From Bullera alba (lineage: Eukaryota > Basidiomycota > Tremellomycetes > Tremellales > Bulleraceae): a DNA stretch of 64,000 nucleotides. The position numbers were made by a program, and so were the translations under genes. A model generated the notes under the pieces. That model did no database searches and had not been told where the DNA came from. It was given only the letters and a program-made list of their open reading frames with translations. Location: NCBI GenBank assembly GCA_001600095.1, contig BCIX01000004.1, positions 1,678,586 to 1,742,585 on the forward strand. The letters run 5' to 3'. Positions within the stretch are counted from its first letter, which is position 1. Each line of letters begins with the position of its first letter. Below are positions 48,155 to 62,300 of this stretch, piece after piece.

Positions 48155-49654
48155 ATGTGAGATCGCTTTCACCTTGCCGTATCCCACTTGCTCACGTCGC
48201 GTTTTTTACAGGTCCACCGAAGAGAAGCTAGAGAGCACGACAAAGAACGCCGAAGCTCCTACCGTACGGGATGGCGAGGTCGACAAGAAAGAGCTGCAGA
48301 GCCAAGCAGATGTCTTGATAGCGGAGGGCAAGAAGGCGACCGCTCTACAGAACTGGGAAGAGGGTGTCGCGAAGTATGCCGACGCGCTTGAGATCATGTG
48401 AGTGTGGTGTCGTCCTATCTGTAAGATGCAGGGAAGCTGATATGCCGACAGGTCGCAGCTAGTAGATCAGCTGGATCCGGCCATGGCGCCCATACTCCTC
48501 AAGTATGGCAAAGCGCTGTATGAACTGGCGTACTCGCAACAAGGGGTCATGGGGAAGGAAGGTGTCGAAAAACAGGCCGGGCCAGATGGTGAGTTCCACA
48601 CTACCATGCGATCTAGGTGTGCCTTAAGTGACGTGTCCGTAGCCGAAGAAGAGGACGATGAGGAGCCAGTCGCCTCGTCGTCGAATTTCGTCTTTTCATC
48701 CGCGGACGACGTTTCGGATCACGGCGACGAGGCAGCCGGGGAGGCTGCTCCACCTGCGCCCGAGCAAGGCGGTGAGGCTGGCCAGGGGAACGAAGTGGAT
48801 GAGCCAGAGGACGACTACAATGCGGCATGGGAGGTCCTGGACCTTGCGAGGAAGATCTATTCGAATGTGGTAGAAGGCCTATCCCCGGAAGAAGGCAGAG
48901 AGGCGAGATTATCTCTAGCCGAGTCGTATCTGGCCTTGGGAGACGTCTCCTTGGAAACAGGTGGGTGTCGGTACCGGCGTCCGTTTTGGCGGTGTTGACA
49001 GGGGCCTTGACAGAAAACTTCCCTCAAGCGGTCCAAGACTACACATCATCCCTAGAGATCCGCAAGGCGCTCTTACCAGGGTCGTCCCGAGCTCTGGCTT
49101 ACGTCCACTATCAACTTGGAAACGTGCTAGAGCTCACACCTGGACGCCGGGACGACGCGCTTTCGCACGTCGAACAGGCTTTGGCGGGCTTCAAAGCGAG
49201 ACTAGCCGAGCTTAACGCCGCGGCGTCCGGTGCTTCTGCCTCCAACGGCGGCGCAGACGTCAAAGGAAAGGGGAAAGCTACTGGCATCTCTGAAGAAGTT
49301 GCCAAACTCAACGACAAAGAGCGCGAAGGCGAGAAGAAGGACGTGGAGGAACTGATAGGCGATCTGGAGATGAAGATTGAGGAGTTGAAGACTGCACCCC
49401 CGGCCAGCGATCTCATCTCGGATTCGATCAACCATCTCCTTGGTCAAGGTCAGGCGGCATTCGGCGGCAGCGAGTCTACCTCTGCTTTCGGCTCGGCGTC
49501 GGAGAGTGCGCCGGTGAACGACCTGACGGGCATGGTGAAGAAGAAGAAGAAGGTGGTGCCAGCAGCGACGGAGCCAGCCCAGGCGGACGGCGCGGAGAAG
49601 AGGAAGGGTGAGGATGGAGAGGACGCAGCATCGAAAAAGGCAAGAACGGCCTGA
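48155..49654 (+). CDS. NASP/Sim3/Hif1-type histone chaperone
   Basis: The start codon is split: AT at 48155-48156, intron 48157-48211 (GTGAGA to ACAG), then G at 48212, giving MSTEEKLESTTKNAEAPTV. The body is SHNi-TPR-like: LIAEGKKATALQNWEEGVAK, MAPILLKYGKALYELAYSQQ, then a long acidic insertion within the TPR array (AEEEDDEEP to EDDYNAAWEVLDLARKIY), RLSLAESYLALGDVSLET, ENFPQAVQDYTSSLEIRKAL and SRALAYVHYQLGNVLEL. The second half is helical and charged with a basic C-terminus (KKKKKVVPA, KKARTA) that may serve nuclear import. Interrupted TPR with an acidic loop is the signature of NASP-family chaperones for histone H3 (yeast Hif1, fission yeast Sim3). It should act in histone supply during S phase. 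Confidence 0.88.
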
Positions 49655-49942
49655 GTGGAACAGTAGGCTACAATAGATTGAAACCCATCGCCGGCTGTGT
49701 TTCACGCTGTCTATGTACACTTGTCCTGTCTTGTAAACATGCGCTCGAGGAGCCCAGCCATATATTGCAATCTGCTCATAGAGCGGAGCATCGGCTGTCG
49801 TCTCTCGTTCTAATCAATATGCATCGCTCACATGCCTGCATGTTGTCTATTTTAGTTTGGCTTCTGCAGCCCTTCTCCCGACAAGCTCCTCCGGGCTTTC
49901 TCTTGTTCAACATCACTCTATTGATAGGTCTGCTGATCCCGC

Positions 49943-51138
49943 TTAGAAGAGCAGGAAGAACGGGTATCCCGGCATCTTGATCTTGAACAGCTTGAACAGC
50001 AAGCTGAACACGACGACGAGCATGCCGACCCAGACGTACACCCCGATCCGCTGCTTCGATGGCGATGTCTGTGCTGGGACGAGGGTTGTCAGGATGATGA
50101 TTGACACGGCGAGGAGGCCATCTGAACGAGTAGCATCAGCATATGGGCAACGTCGCAGACTCATATCTCGCCCACTCACAGGTCGCGCCAACGATCTGAC
50201 TTTCCAAGCCTAGCTGATTCTGGAAACCGCCGGCGATCCAAGTGACCTGACCGTTGGGTCCCCCTGTAACATAAGGTGCGTTCTTGATCTTGTTCCACAT
50301 GTAGCCACTGGTGAATGTGAGGATGAGGAGGATGCTCGAGACACCCCACACGATCCGTGATTGCAGCAGTGGCAGAGCGTATGGCCACATGGTGAAGCCT
50401 CCCACACCGAGCGACAGGAGGACTAGCGGCGTAACGATGTATGGGGTGGGGTTGAACGGGACATGCAGCTCGAATGGCTGGGGAGTGAGGTTCGAGATCC
50501 AGGATTGCAATCTCGGAGCTTCAAGACCGCTGGGTAAGGGTGTTGCTCAGCTTTGGTCCAGGAAGATATGAGGAGAGCTGTACTGACTTCTTGTTCAGGT
50601 CGTAAGTGACCACGGACAGCTTGTTGCCCTTATTTGGTCCAGTAAGAGCAGGGTGGAACTGAACAGTAGGCGCAGATGATAGTCCAAGCTAGTTATAGTC
50701 AGTATCACGTACGGCTAGTCCAAACACCCTCACTCACTCTTTGGTAGATTGCCTGCCCGTCCGAGAAGTCGAGCTGGGCGAAGAAGTGGTGATCCCGTAC
50801 ATCCTTCGGCTGCCTATTCCAGGATCCCGCCACTCTTTTATACGAAGGGTCAAATGTGCTGAACAGGTGTCAATTGACTGCAGACCCGACAGTGCAGCTT
50901 CAACTCACTGGCACGGGGCGCATTTGAACTGCGCGGGCAGGGCGGTGAGGGTGATGAGGACGGAGTAGTCTCTGTCCTTCGACAGAATCTCGTCGTACGA
51001 CTGCGAATCGAGCTTGATGATACCGTCTTTCGATTTCGAGGCCAGTGCTGCCCAATGCTCCGCTTCAGGCGAGATGGCTAGAGAGAGCAAAGGGGACAGC
51101 AATGTCGTTGCCAGTATGGCGCTGAGCGAGAAGCGCAT
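49943..51138 (-). CDS. OST3: Oligosaccharyltransferase subunit Ost3/Ost6
   Basis: Reverse strand, start at ATG 51138 with a signal peptide (MRFSLSAILATTLLSPLLSL). A luminal thioredoxin-like domain follows; its active site FKCAPC is read just before an intron, and HTFDPSYKRVAGSW continues after it. Then HHFFAQLDFSDGQAIYQR, LGLSSAPTVQFHPALTG. Four membrane segments follow: YIVTPLVLLSLGVGGFTM, IVWGVSSILLILTFTSGYMW, LLAVSIIILTTLVPA and VYVWVGMLVVVFSLLFKLF, ending FFLLF. WNKIKNAPYV and WIAGGFQNQLGLESQ are Ost3/6 landmarks. The protein is an ER membrane oxidoreductase that holds nascent glycoproteins for N-glycosylation. The CxxC is complete. End at TAG 49943-49945. Confidence 0.95.
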
Positions 51139-51472
51139 GGCGATGTTCCAAGGCTACAAAATTGCCAAATCCTTGGGCGTGGATTCGGATAGCAGACCGG
51201 CTCGACAGTCTGCCAAGGTATCGTCGACGTTGAAGGCTACAGATCTGGAGGACTACGGGCGAGCTACATGTACGACGTAGAGAGCAGCAGCCTCGCTGGC
51301 CGGGCTCGAGTGCGGGGGACCGGGTGAAACTTAATTCGTCCCTCCGCCAACGTTTGGCTGTTTTGCCACCCGCTGACGGATGTTCGTGCAGCTGCGCGAG
51401 CTGCTGGGCTCAACTTCTGCGTTCTGTTGGTGTTCGGACTATACAGCAGCACTCAGCAATCTAGCCCCAACC
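51139..51472. other. Divergent OST3/PRP31 intergenic region
   Basis: 334 bp between two divergent start codons; presumably a shared promoter. No frame or RNA signal identified. Confidence 0.5.
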
Positions 51473-53373
51473 ATGTCCCTCGCCGACTCGCTGTTGGCCG
51501 ACCTCGATGGTCTCTCTGATGAGGAACCAGAAGTCGCCCCATCAGCCCAGGCTGGACCATCCAAGCCCTCCGGCTTTGGGTCAATGCTCCCTCCTCCCGT
51601 TCCCGTCAAAGCGCTCAAGAGGCCTTTTGTCAAGGAAGAAGAGGACGTCAAGCCGAAGATTGCCAGGTTCGAGCAGAATGGCAATGGTCATGCTAATGGG
51701 GACGGAGACTCGGATGAGGATATGGATGAGGAGGCTGAGGCGAGAGTCGGGTTTGTGCCAGAAGGAGGTGTCAGACCCGCGGACGAGCTGGACGCGGACG
51801 AAGTGGAGAAAGCGGACATGACGGGGATAGAGGATGTGAGCAAGGTCGCCAGACTAATACATGGTACAAAACTCCAAGAGGTTCTCAAGGTGAGTACAGC
51901 GATGATCCGCCTCAAGCCCAACGGCTGTATTGACTGTGAAACACAGGAAATCGAGAAATACATCTCTGCGCCGACGGATATGTCTTCGAAGACTGGCGGA
52001 GCCCTCTCTGAGAACCCAGAGTACGCCCTCGTCGTCACTGCCAACAACATGTCCGTGGAAGTGGACAACGAAATTCTGCTCGTCCACAAGTTCATCAGAG
52101 ATCACTACGCCCCTCGATTCCCGGAACTGGAACAGCTCATCGCGGACCCTTGGACCTATATCGCCGCTGTGAATGCGATTGGCAATGCGGACGACTTGAC
52201 AAAATGCAAAATGCCATCGACCCTCCCCCCAGCGACCATCCTCTCCATCACGCTTACCGCGACATCAACCAGAGGACGAAAGTTGTCGCCGGGCGAGTGG
52301 ATCACGGTCCAAAACGCAATACAGGTCGCGGAGCAACTACGAACCGCTCGAGAAACCATCTTCAACTATGTCGAGAGCCGAATGTCAGATGTGGCACCCA
52401 ATCTGTCCGTGATTGTGGGCACGAACATCGCGGCAAAGCTGCTAGGTCTGGCTGGTGGACTGCAGAGCTTCTGCCGACAACCCTCGAGCAACATCATGCT
52501 ATTTGGCGCGCAGAAAAAGACACTGGCCAACAGTGCATTCTCGGCGGCCAGTCAGCAGCGACATACTGGGTTCATCTTCCAGAGTCAATTGGTGCAATCG
52601 GCTCAACCGGAGGACAGGAGGAAAGCCCAGAGAGCAGTCTCAGCCAAATGCACACTTGCGGCTAGGATTGACGCCTCGAAGAGCTCTCGTGATGGCGAGG
52701 CCGGACGGAAGCTGTTGGGCGAGTTGCAGAAGAAGATCCAGAAGATGGCCGAGCCGCCTCCAAACAAAATGGTCAAAGCGCTACCGGTGCCACAGGAGAC
52801 CAACAGGAAGAAGCGGGGTGGAAAGAGGTGAGCTGAGCCGAACCAACACGTCGATGTAAGCTGATAATGAAACTTCGCAGGGCCCGAAAGCAGAAGGAGG
52901 CGTATGCCCAGACGGAGCTGCGTAAATTGCAGAACAGGATGGAGTTCGGTAAAGCCGAAGAGGAGATTGGTATGGACGACGAGACCGTTGGATTGGGTAT
53001 GATCGGTTCGGCCTCGGGTAGAGTCAGGGCGGAGAACGTCGATGCTAGGAGTAAAGGTGAGTCAAAGTGCCCGTCATCGACCGTGCGTCGGCGTGTCTGC
53101 CGAACGCTGACGTGGCTATTTTTTTTAGCCAAACTCTCTCGAGCGAACAAGATCCGTACGCAGATGCTGGGCAGAGGACAGACTAGCGATGCGGCATCAG
53201 GCACTTCGACATCGTTGTCTTTCACGCCGGTACAAGGACTCGAGATTGTCACTCCGGCACTGAGCGCCGCCGCGAGAGTCAAGGAGGCCAACGAGAGGTG
53301 GTTTGGCAGCGGCACGTTCACCCATGTGAAGAAAGGGGGAAGCACAATACCAGGCCAGAATACCGACAAGTAG
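51473..53373 (+). CDS. PRP31: Pre-mRNA splicing factor Prp31
   Basis: Start at ATG 51473 ([20 protein letters not shown]). The first intron (51890-51946, 57 nt) is a multiple of three without stop and so is hidden in the open frame; GTGAGT, TTGAC and ACAG mark it. The helical NOSIC region is next ([54 protein letters not shown]). The Nop domain follows: [39 protein letters not shown] and [16 protein letters not shown] sequence ([10 protein letters not shown]). The Prp31-specific C-terminus comes after two more introns: [20 protein letters not shown] and [16 protein letters not shown], stop at 53371-53373. Prp31 binds 15.5K/Snu13 and U4 snRNA in the U4/U6.U5 tri-snRNP. It is a second spliceosome gene in the window after SmD3; the linkage is probably incidental. 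Confidence 0.96.
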
Positions 53374-55872
53374 GCTGGTTCGTCTCCATCATCTGCGCCC
53401 GAGCAACACCATACCATATGCATGATCATCAATTTAGATGGCTCATCATACTTACTAGGCGGCACCTTCTGGTTCATTCCGTCGGGCCATCGCTGTATGT
53501 TCGCTGTGAAAGTGATACCCGCCATAGCATTGAGGATTGACGACCGTTCATGATTCCCCCGGGAAGGGAAGCAGCGGTATTGGTACTCGTCGCAAGAGGC
53601 GATCTGATTGCCGGCTCTCAACTATGCACATCTTCAGGCCGGGCCCGCCTACCTCGACGGGCCAGATGACGCTGCTGAAACGTCGAGGTTGAGATAGCTC
53701 GATAGCGTGCCCGATCCTCCAGTTAGCAAGCCAAGGAAGGCATTCTGGATATACGACTCGCATAGCGAGTACGGTTTGCGCTAAGTCTGTCCTCAGTGAG
53801 CCGATCACCGGGTGCACTTGAAGGATGAGGAAATTTGGGTGGTCGACGACACCATAAGTCATAGAAAGTCATACCGGGTGCACTTGTAAGGTCATGACAG
53901 ATAGTCTGTGATCGACTGCTGAGCGTGACTTGCTTTGGTGAATGGTGTTGGGGATAGATCGTATTGTGCTCCCTGCGTAACCCATCGATCATGGCCGATG
54001 GCTACCGACACTGACTAAGTTACGCACTCAGTGAGAAGGTGCTTGCGGGCACATGCAGGTCCGTACTCCGTATTCCGTAGGCAGGCAGCGGCAGGTTCTC
54101 GTTCCAGGTAAGCCCTGGTAAGCCGTGTAGAGGCATTCCGACTTGAGGGTGATTGCCTCCGGCGTGACGTTACAAGTAAGCACTCGAGTTATCTGTCTCT
54201 GGGTGACAACGATCGATGCATCCGGTGATGTGGTAGTGCGTGATGCACGGATGCATGAAGAGTCGCAGAGAGTCGCACCAGGAAGCACCAGGGTCGCGAA
54301 CGGCTAGTCCAGCGTGTCCTCCAGAGCCTGGCACTCCGCAGAGGCCCAGTAGAGTCTCACTCCTTCTCAGTCCCCCTCCATCCTCAATGTCCTCGATCAG
54401 TCTCCCGGTCGGCCCGCCAGGCCTGCCAGGGCCCGCCTGCCGTCAAGAGAAGCGTTAGGAAGCGTTTCATGCCTACTTGCATCGTAGGCAAACTGAGCTA
54501 ACGTGATGCATGAATCAAATAACGCTGCACAGGACAGGAGGCTCGTCGTAGGTCGTCGCATTCGTCGCCTGTCGTCGAGTTGTTGGAGAAGTCGCTGTCC
54601 AAGGCGTTCAAGAGGACAACTTGTCATCGCACAGAAGGAGACTAGTGGTTGTGGCGTGTGTCCTTCGCCGGATCATCCGCAATCAATTTGTAATGTAGGA
54701 CGGCACTCAGCAGTCTCTGAGCCGTTCTGAGCTCAGTGATCTCGAGCGGTGAGACAAGAATGACGCCGTACGGAAGTTTGAAGGAGGGCTTCGGGCTACA
54801 CGGCTCGTGGCAATTGCCATAGACTATCATCACCGAGACAACTCGTCCACCCGGTTCCTCAGTGGTTCCCCCATGCAATCGATTGATGGCGGTCACGTCG
54901 TTCCTGCTGTTCCTATCTTCATCGTCAGTCTTTATTGTCGAGGATGTTGGTTGCTTCTCTTTGCTTGTTTGGGGTTGAATGGCTCAGGGGTCGATAAGGT
55001 TGGCGTCCAGGATCTCAAGGGACGAGCCGGTTGTAATTACGTTAGCAGACTGTTAGCGTAGTTTCGCGCACGACCACAGAGGATCAAAGCGGCAAGTCAA
55101 AGGGGGGGGCCAAGGCGGAGGTCCAGCGAGTGCTCGGAGCCTCGGGTGCAGTGAGCAAGAGGTGAAGAGCACGACAGCCTGTCAGCAAAGTTTAGCGGGT
55201 CATTTGGGCCAAAACAAACCACCCAGATTCGTTAGTCCGCGGTGTATGGCTGCAACTGGACCACTAGCGACGACGAGCCAGCTTAGCTAGCTCACTTGCT
55301 GCAGTCTTTGTATATAGTCACCATCGTCCTCAACTCCATCATCACCTCGTCGCTCCTCACCATCTCTTCCCGTCCATTACCACAAGCATATCAAGCCTAC
55401 GCGCTCGCTTCCACCTCCCGTAGATCTTTTACGGCAACACAGTCTATCCGGACGCCGCCGCCCCGACTTTGGCGCCAAATAAACAAGTCACTGTCACTAC
55501 TCACGCAACCGCCAACGGCATCGGCATAGTCTGACAGACGATCGGTCCGCCTTACGCACTCCATCACCACCGACCGGGAAAGAGCGGGATCCAAGCCCCG
55601 GGAAAGTCTATCGTCTTGCCATCTCACCCGACGAGTCAGGCGTCGCGGACAAGCAGCAATCAACCGTCGATCTTACCAAACCGTCGCTGCTTACAGGCTC
55701 TTACAGGTGCTTACCCGAATAGTCAGTGTTCGTTGGCTAGGAACGCCCGGTGCCGGAGCGATCATCGACTTGTTGTTTTCGAAGAGGAAATACCGGTCTA
55801 CGAAGACACTGTTGTCATTCTGCGATTCTGCACTTTGACATCTCTTCACGACCTATCAACCTCGTTCGACCT
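53374..55872. other. 2.5-kb region without a recognisable gene
   Basis: The longest gene-poor stretch. All frames are short and none has family character. It contains a 14-bp direct repeat near 53807 and 53873, repeated GATGCAT-type heptamers (54213-54510) and a G8 run near 55106. The last 600 bp, with a TATATA-like site near 55310, is probably the promoter and leader of the glutaredoxin gene. Confidence 0.5.
53807..53886. repeat. 14-bp direct repeat pair
   Basis: ACCGGGTGCACTTG occurs at 53807-53820 and again at 53873-53886, separated by 52 bp. Neither copy lies in a gene. It could be a duplicated protein-binding site or a remnant; no target-site or terminal inverted repeat structure accompanies it. 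Confidence 0.6.
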
Positions 55873-57717
55873 ATGACTACTCGACCACTCTTCAGCACGA
55901 CGCTTCCTACGATCCCGCCTCTGGACAACCGTGTTCGAGGATACCCATCAGTCTCAACAATATCGCCAGCTGAAGACTTGGCACGGCCTAGCGATCGTCC
56001 AGTGGAAACTATCAGGCGAGCGATCAGTATGCCGACCCACCTGTCTTCCCAGCCGGGAAAGGCCTACCCATCCTCACTGTCACTCTCGCCGACGGGCAAC
56101 CCGAAAATTCTCCTCCCTCTGTCGTACAACACGTCGCAGCCAAGCCGGTTTCCGTCCTTCCGCTCGACGTCACGGCGATTATCCTACAACCTCAAGATGA
56201 GGGCGAGTCGACACGCCGTCCCCCTCACATTCTTCGGCTTGATCACGATGCTCGTCTTCTTCTTCACCTACAGCAAACATTCTGCTGGCTCGGTCGGCTT
56301 CCTCAATTCGCACACCAATGGCGGAAAACTGCACATCTACACTAGGGATCAGCTTCCCCTCGGCGGAAAGGCAAAGGGAAAATCGACAAACTCTAACACT
56401 GGAAACAGCGGAGTGTCGCGGTTGGAGCAGGACGAGGAGGAATTAATCGCCGAGGACGACTTGTTTTGGTCATCATACGTCGAGCCAACACCAAAGACAG
56501 AGGAGGAGAAGCTAGCGGAGAAGGAAATCGCGGATCATCGACTAGAGGTCCAGGAATACGACAGGCAACACTCGCTTAGAGCACTCGTGTGGTGGTTGGC
56601 AGAAGGGGGCATGTTCCCTACGAATTACAAAGCGCCTAGTAAGGCCGAACTGAGGAAGCTCGGTGGAAGGGGTACAGAGCTGCTACTGGATAAAATCGAC
56701 CAGGCGACGGATGAGGATACCGTTTTCCAGGACGGATGGTCGCAGTACGCCAAGAAGCAGTACAGAATCGTGGTGTTCTCAAAGGCGAGTCGCTTTCTGA
56801 AGAGTGATAGGGGAGCGATCTAACTCTCTCATAGTCATACTGCCCATTCTCGAGAAAGGCAAAGAGCATTCTGGACAACTATCATCTCTCACCTTCACCC
56901 TTCGTCGTCGAGCTGGACCAGCGGAGTGAGTGGCAGTGTTCGCAAGTGAGATCGGGCCATACTGATCAGCCTTGCTTCAGCCGACATGGCGGTCATTCAG
57001 AACATCCTGCAGAGTCTGACTGGACGACGTACCGTTCCCAACATCCTCCTCGACTTCCACTCAGTCGGCGGTTCGGACGAGTTGAGCTTGTCTCACTCCG
57101 AAGGCGGCCTGCACCGGAAATTCGAAGAGATGGGCGTCTTGCCCGGATCAGCAAGGCGAAGGCCGCCCAAGGTCGGCGTGGTCCCCGTCCCCGAGGGCGT
57201 CGCTCTCGCCGATGGTGCTGGAGTCGATCGACCAGTCCACGCCGACGCTCCGCCCGCCGCACCTGTTGTCGAACAGGTCGCTGGTGGTGTTCCCCCACCG
57301 GACCTCGATCAGGCCGGCGAAGCCGCCTTGGACAGGCATCCAGCTGGTGGTGTACCCCCGGTCCAAGACGAGGTCGTCCTGGAAGGCGATCACGGAGTGG
57401 ACCCTCGACCGAAAGCCATTTCGCCGGGAGAGAAGCCTAAAGACAACCCGATCGACAATGCCGGGGAGAGACGTTATGCCCGGGACCTAATTCAAGAAAC
57501 CGAGGACGTCGCTGCCCCCTACGAAGAGTCGTCGACCGACCAAACACCTGACGAGGAGGTGGAAGTAAAGCGTGCGGCCCCAGTCCCGAGGAATGTGGAC
57601 GTCGAGAATGAGCGTCATTTCAAGAAGGCAGCAGAGCCGAGGCAGAAGCAACGGAATGGCGCAGCGGCATTAGCTGCAGCCGGGAATGGTAGGCGGCGAA
57701 AGGGATCAGTGTTATGA
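55873..57717 (+). CDS. Membrane-anchored monothiol glutaredoxin with long C-terminal tail
   Basis: Exons 55873-56784, 56835-56925 and 56981-57717 sum to 580 codons. The first intron has a GC donor (AAAG|GCGAGT). About 115 N-terminal residues are cytosolic and Ser/Arg/Pro-rich, followed by one membrane segment (VPLTFFGLITMLVFFFTY), then an acidic stem and RALVWWLAEGG. The glutaredoxin domain begins YRIVVFSK; the active site SYCPFSRKAKSILDNY has one cysteine (CPFS). TVPNILLDFHSVGGSDELSL supplies the cis-Pro and glutathione-binding GG-D. Yeast Grx6 and Grx7 are similar membrane-anchored monothiol enzymes of the ER/Golgi. After EEMGVL, where the family normally ends, another 200 residues follow, first Ala/Gly/Val/Pro-rich, then charged. 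That tail is unexplained. Confidence 0.85.
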
Positions 57718-58135
57718 ACGAACGTGGCAAACGGACATTGGGCTGGCTTTTGGGCTTTGATTGAGCTTCATGTGTCTCGCACATCGAGGTTGTTGTATCA
57801 ATAACATGCATCGAGATCAGAATATCTGCCCACTGCTTCAGCCAGCTCTGGAGCGACCAAACCGCTGGTGACCTCGATCGCTTCGTGGCACTCATCGTTA
57901 AAAGCCACGTCATTGATACATTTGCTCCCGCCCCTCGGCGATCGGCCGGGGTTCCAATTGTCGCCACTTGCCGACTTTTTGATCCCGTCGCTGAGAATAC
58001 GAACGTTGCGCTCTCCAACTCTCTGGTGGTGTAATCGATAAGCTACTTTACTGCACTCTTTGATATTTTTCAGACTCGCAAGTACCACAAGCCATCAACA
58101 CAGACACAGCACACGCACAACCAACACTCTCCATT
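57718..58135. other. Intergenic between glutaredoxin gene and ISU1
   Basis: 418 bp between two genes on the same strand; glutaredoxin 3' end and ISU1 promoter. No other feature found. Confidence 0.5.
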
Positions 58136-59160
58136 ATGTTCCGAAACGCACTCCGAGCTACGAGCGCTCTCGCCACTTCGTCCACAATGGCCGCCAGGCC
58201 GATGACAAGGGCTGTGGCCAGAGGATCCGGATCGAGAGTCGCCATGATGGCCCAGTCGCAGGGTCAGGTCAGGTCGTACCATGCCAAGGTCATCGACCAC
58301 TATGAGAACCCAAGAAATGTGAGTCCCGCTCTGGTGGAAGCGTCAAAGGGTGGTCGAAGGGAGTTCATTGGGAGGACGGGGTGGATTAGTGGCGAGGACG
58401 ATAAGCAGATCGACGTGAGAATGGCTCTGTGCCAGCAAGGATCAGAGGAGGGTTGGAGCGCTCTGTGATATCCTGACTCCGTCTGTGATGTCTGTGGAGG
58501 GCTAAGGAGGAGGGAGCGACTCGAAAGAAGAAGCTTCTGGTGGAAGGATATAACCGCCGGCTATAATGTACTGATCCCCTCTTCTAGGTCGGAAACATGA
58601 ACAAGCTCGACGACGACGTGGGTACCGGACTAGTCGGCGCCCCTGCCTGTGGAGAGTGAGTCCCCCACTGGTGCTTGTGGTATGCCTACGAACTTGCACT
58701 CATCCCCTTTTCCCCACAGCGTCATGAAGCTCCAGATCCGAGTGGACGACAATGGAAACATCTGCGACGTCAAGTTCAAGACGTTCGGCTGTGGATCCGC
58801 CATTGCCTCGTCATCGTACATGACCGAGAGGGTCAAGGGCATGTCTCTCGAGCAGGCCGGCGCGGTCAAGAACACTGAGATTGCAAAGGAGCTCTGTCTG
58901 CCTCCGGTCAAGCGTGAGCAGCTGCGTTGTTAATACCTTTTACCAGAGCTGATTCACCGCCTAGTCCACTGCTCGCTGCTGGCTGAAGATGCCATCAAGT
59001 CCGCTATCAAGGACTACCAGTCAAAGAGAGAGAAGAGGCTGGCTCTCGCCGCTGTAAGTGCAGCTGTTCCTTCTTCCCGCAGTCAAATGAGCTGACCGAG
59101 CCTCAGGCTCAGGCATCGGGACCCACGCTTGCCGCTCCCGCACCGGCAATGAGCGCGTGA
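58136..59160 (+). CDS. ISU1: Mitochondrial iron-sulfur cluster scaffold Isu1
   Basis: Start at ATG 58136 with an Arg/Ser/Ala-rich mitochondrial presequence (MFRNALRATSALATSSTMAA, up to about residue 47), then YHAKVIDHYENPRN. A 269-nt intron (58319-58587) separates this from VGNMNKLDDDVGTGLVGAPA. All three cluster-binding cysteines are present: GAPACGD, FKTFGCGSAIASSS and LHCSLLAEDAI. The Hsc70-binding motif LPPVK is intact. The C-terminus (KDYQSKREKRLALAA) extends past the usual end with AQASGPTLAAPAPAMSA after a last intron, stop at 59158-59160. Isu1 builds [2Fe-2S] clusters with Nfs1/Isd11 in the matrix. The neighbouring monothiol glutaredoxin is of the secretory type, so a functional pairing is not implied. 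Confidence 0.96.
58319..58587 (+). other. Unusually long first intron of ISU1
   Basis: 269 nt, about five times the usual intron length here, with GTGAGT donor, CTGAT branch and TCTAG acceptor. It lies between the Asn and Val codons of the conserved ENPRN-VG junction. I looked for C/D and H/ACA box layout and saw no convincing one. Confidence 0.7.
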
Positions 59161-59646
59161 TCGAGTTTGGAGAGTCAAGGACGTCAGAAAGCAGAATGAA
59201 GTTTGTTTTGTGGGATGTTTCGGAGGAGACTGCCCGAGCTGTAATACCAAAATGAATCCTCTCAGCTGAGAATGTATTATCATGCCGACAATGTGGAGAG
59301 CCCGGCGTACCTACATCCAGACAGTCAACGTCGCTAAGAAGGACCATAAGGCAGACGCGTTCGCTTTCTTCAGTTCTGAGTAGCTGAGGCGTGCATCAAT
59401 GATAATCTACAGGTATAGATTCCAGACCGATGTAAAAGTACAGCTGATACTGCCACAGACTCGCAAGATCCGCGACATAGAAGGCAACTACAATTGAATG
59501 TCTCTCAATGCAGATGAAGTATGAAGATGTTAAAGTCAAGATCGGCACCATGTTCCTATACTCTCAGTTGTGGTCTTCGACTAGGTACTTTGCCGAAGCC
59601 ACATCGGATTCGACCTACACCGCGCCTCAATCAGCATCTCTTTCCG
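59161..59646. other. Convergent ISU1 / GMD intergenic region
   Basis: 486 bp between two facing stops; 3' untranslated regions. No gene seen. Confidence 0.5.

Positions 59647-62300
<2,654 letters not shown>

Noticed and set aside
54028..54627. Overlapping short frames in the gene-poor region
   Set aside because: No codon bias, no intron structure and no family resemblance; consistent with chance frames in GC-rich DNA.
58319..58587. C/D-box snoRNA in the ISU1 intron
   Set aside because: TGATGT-like and CTGA-like strings occur, but no correctly spaced C/D pair with terminal stem was visible.
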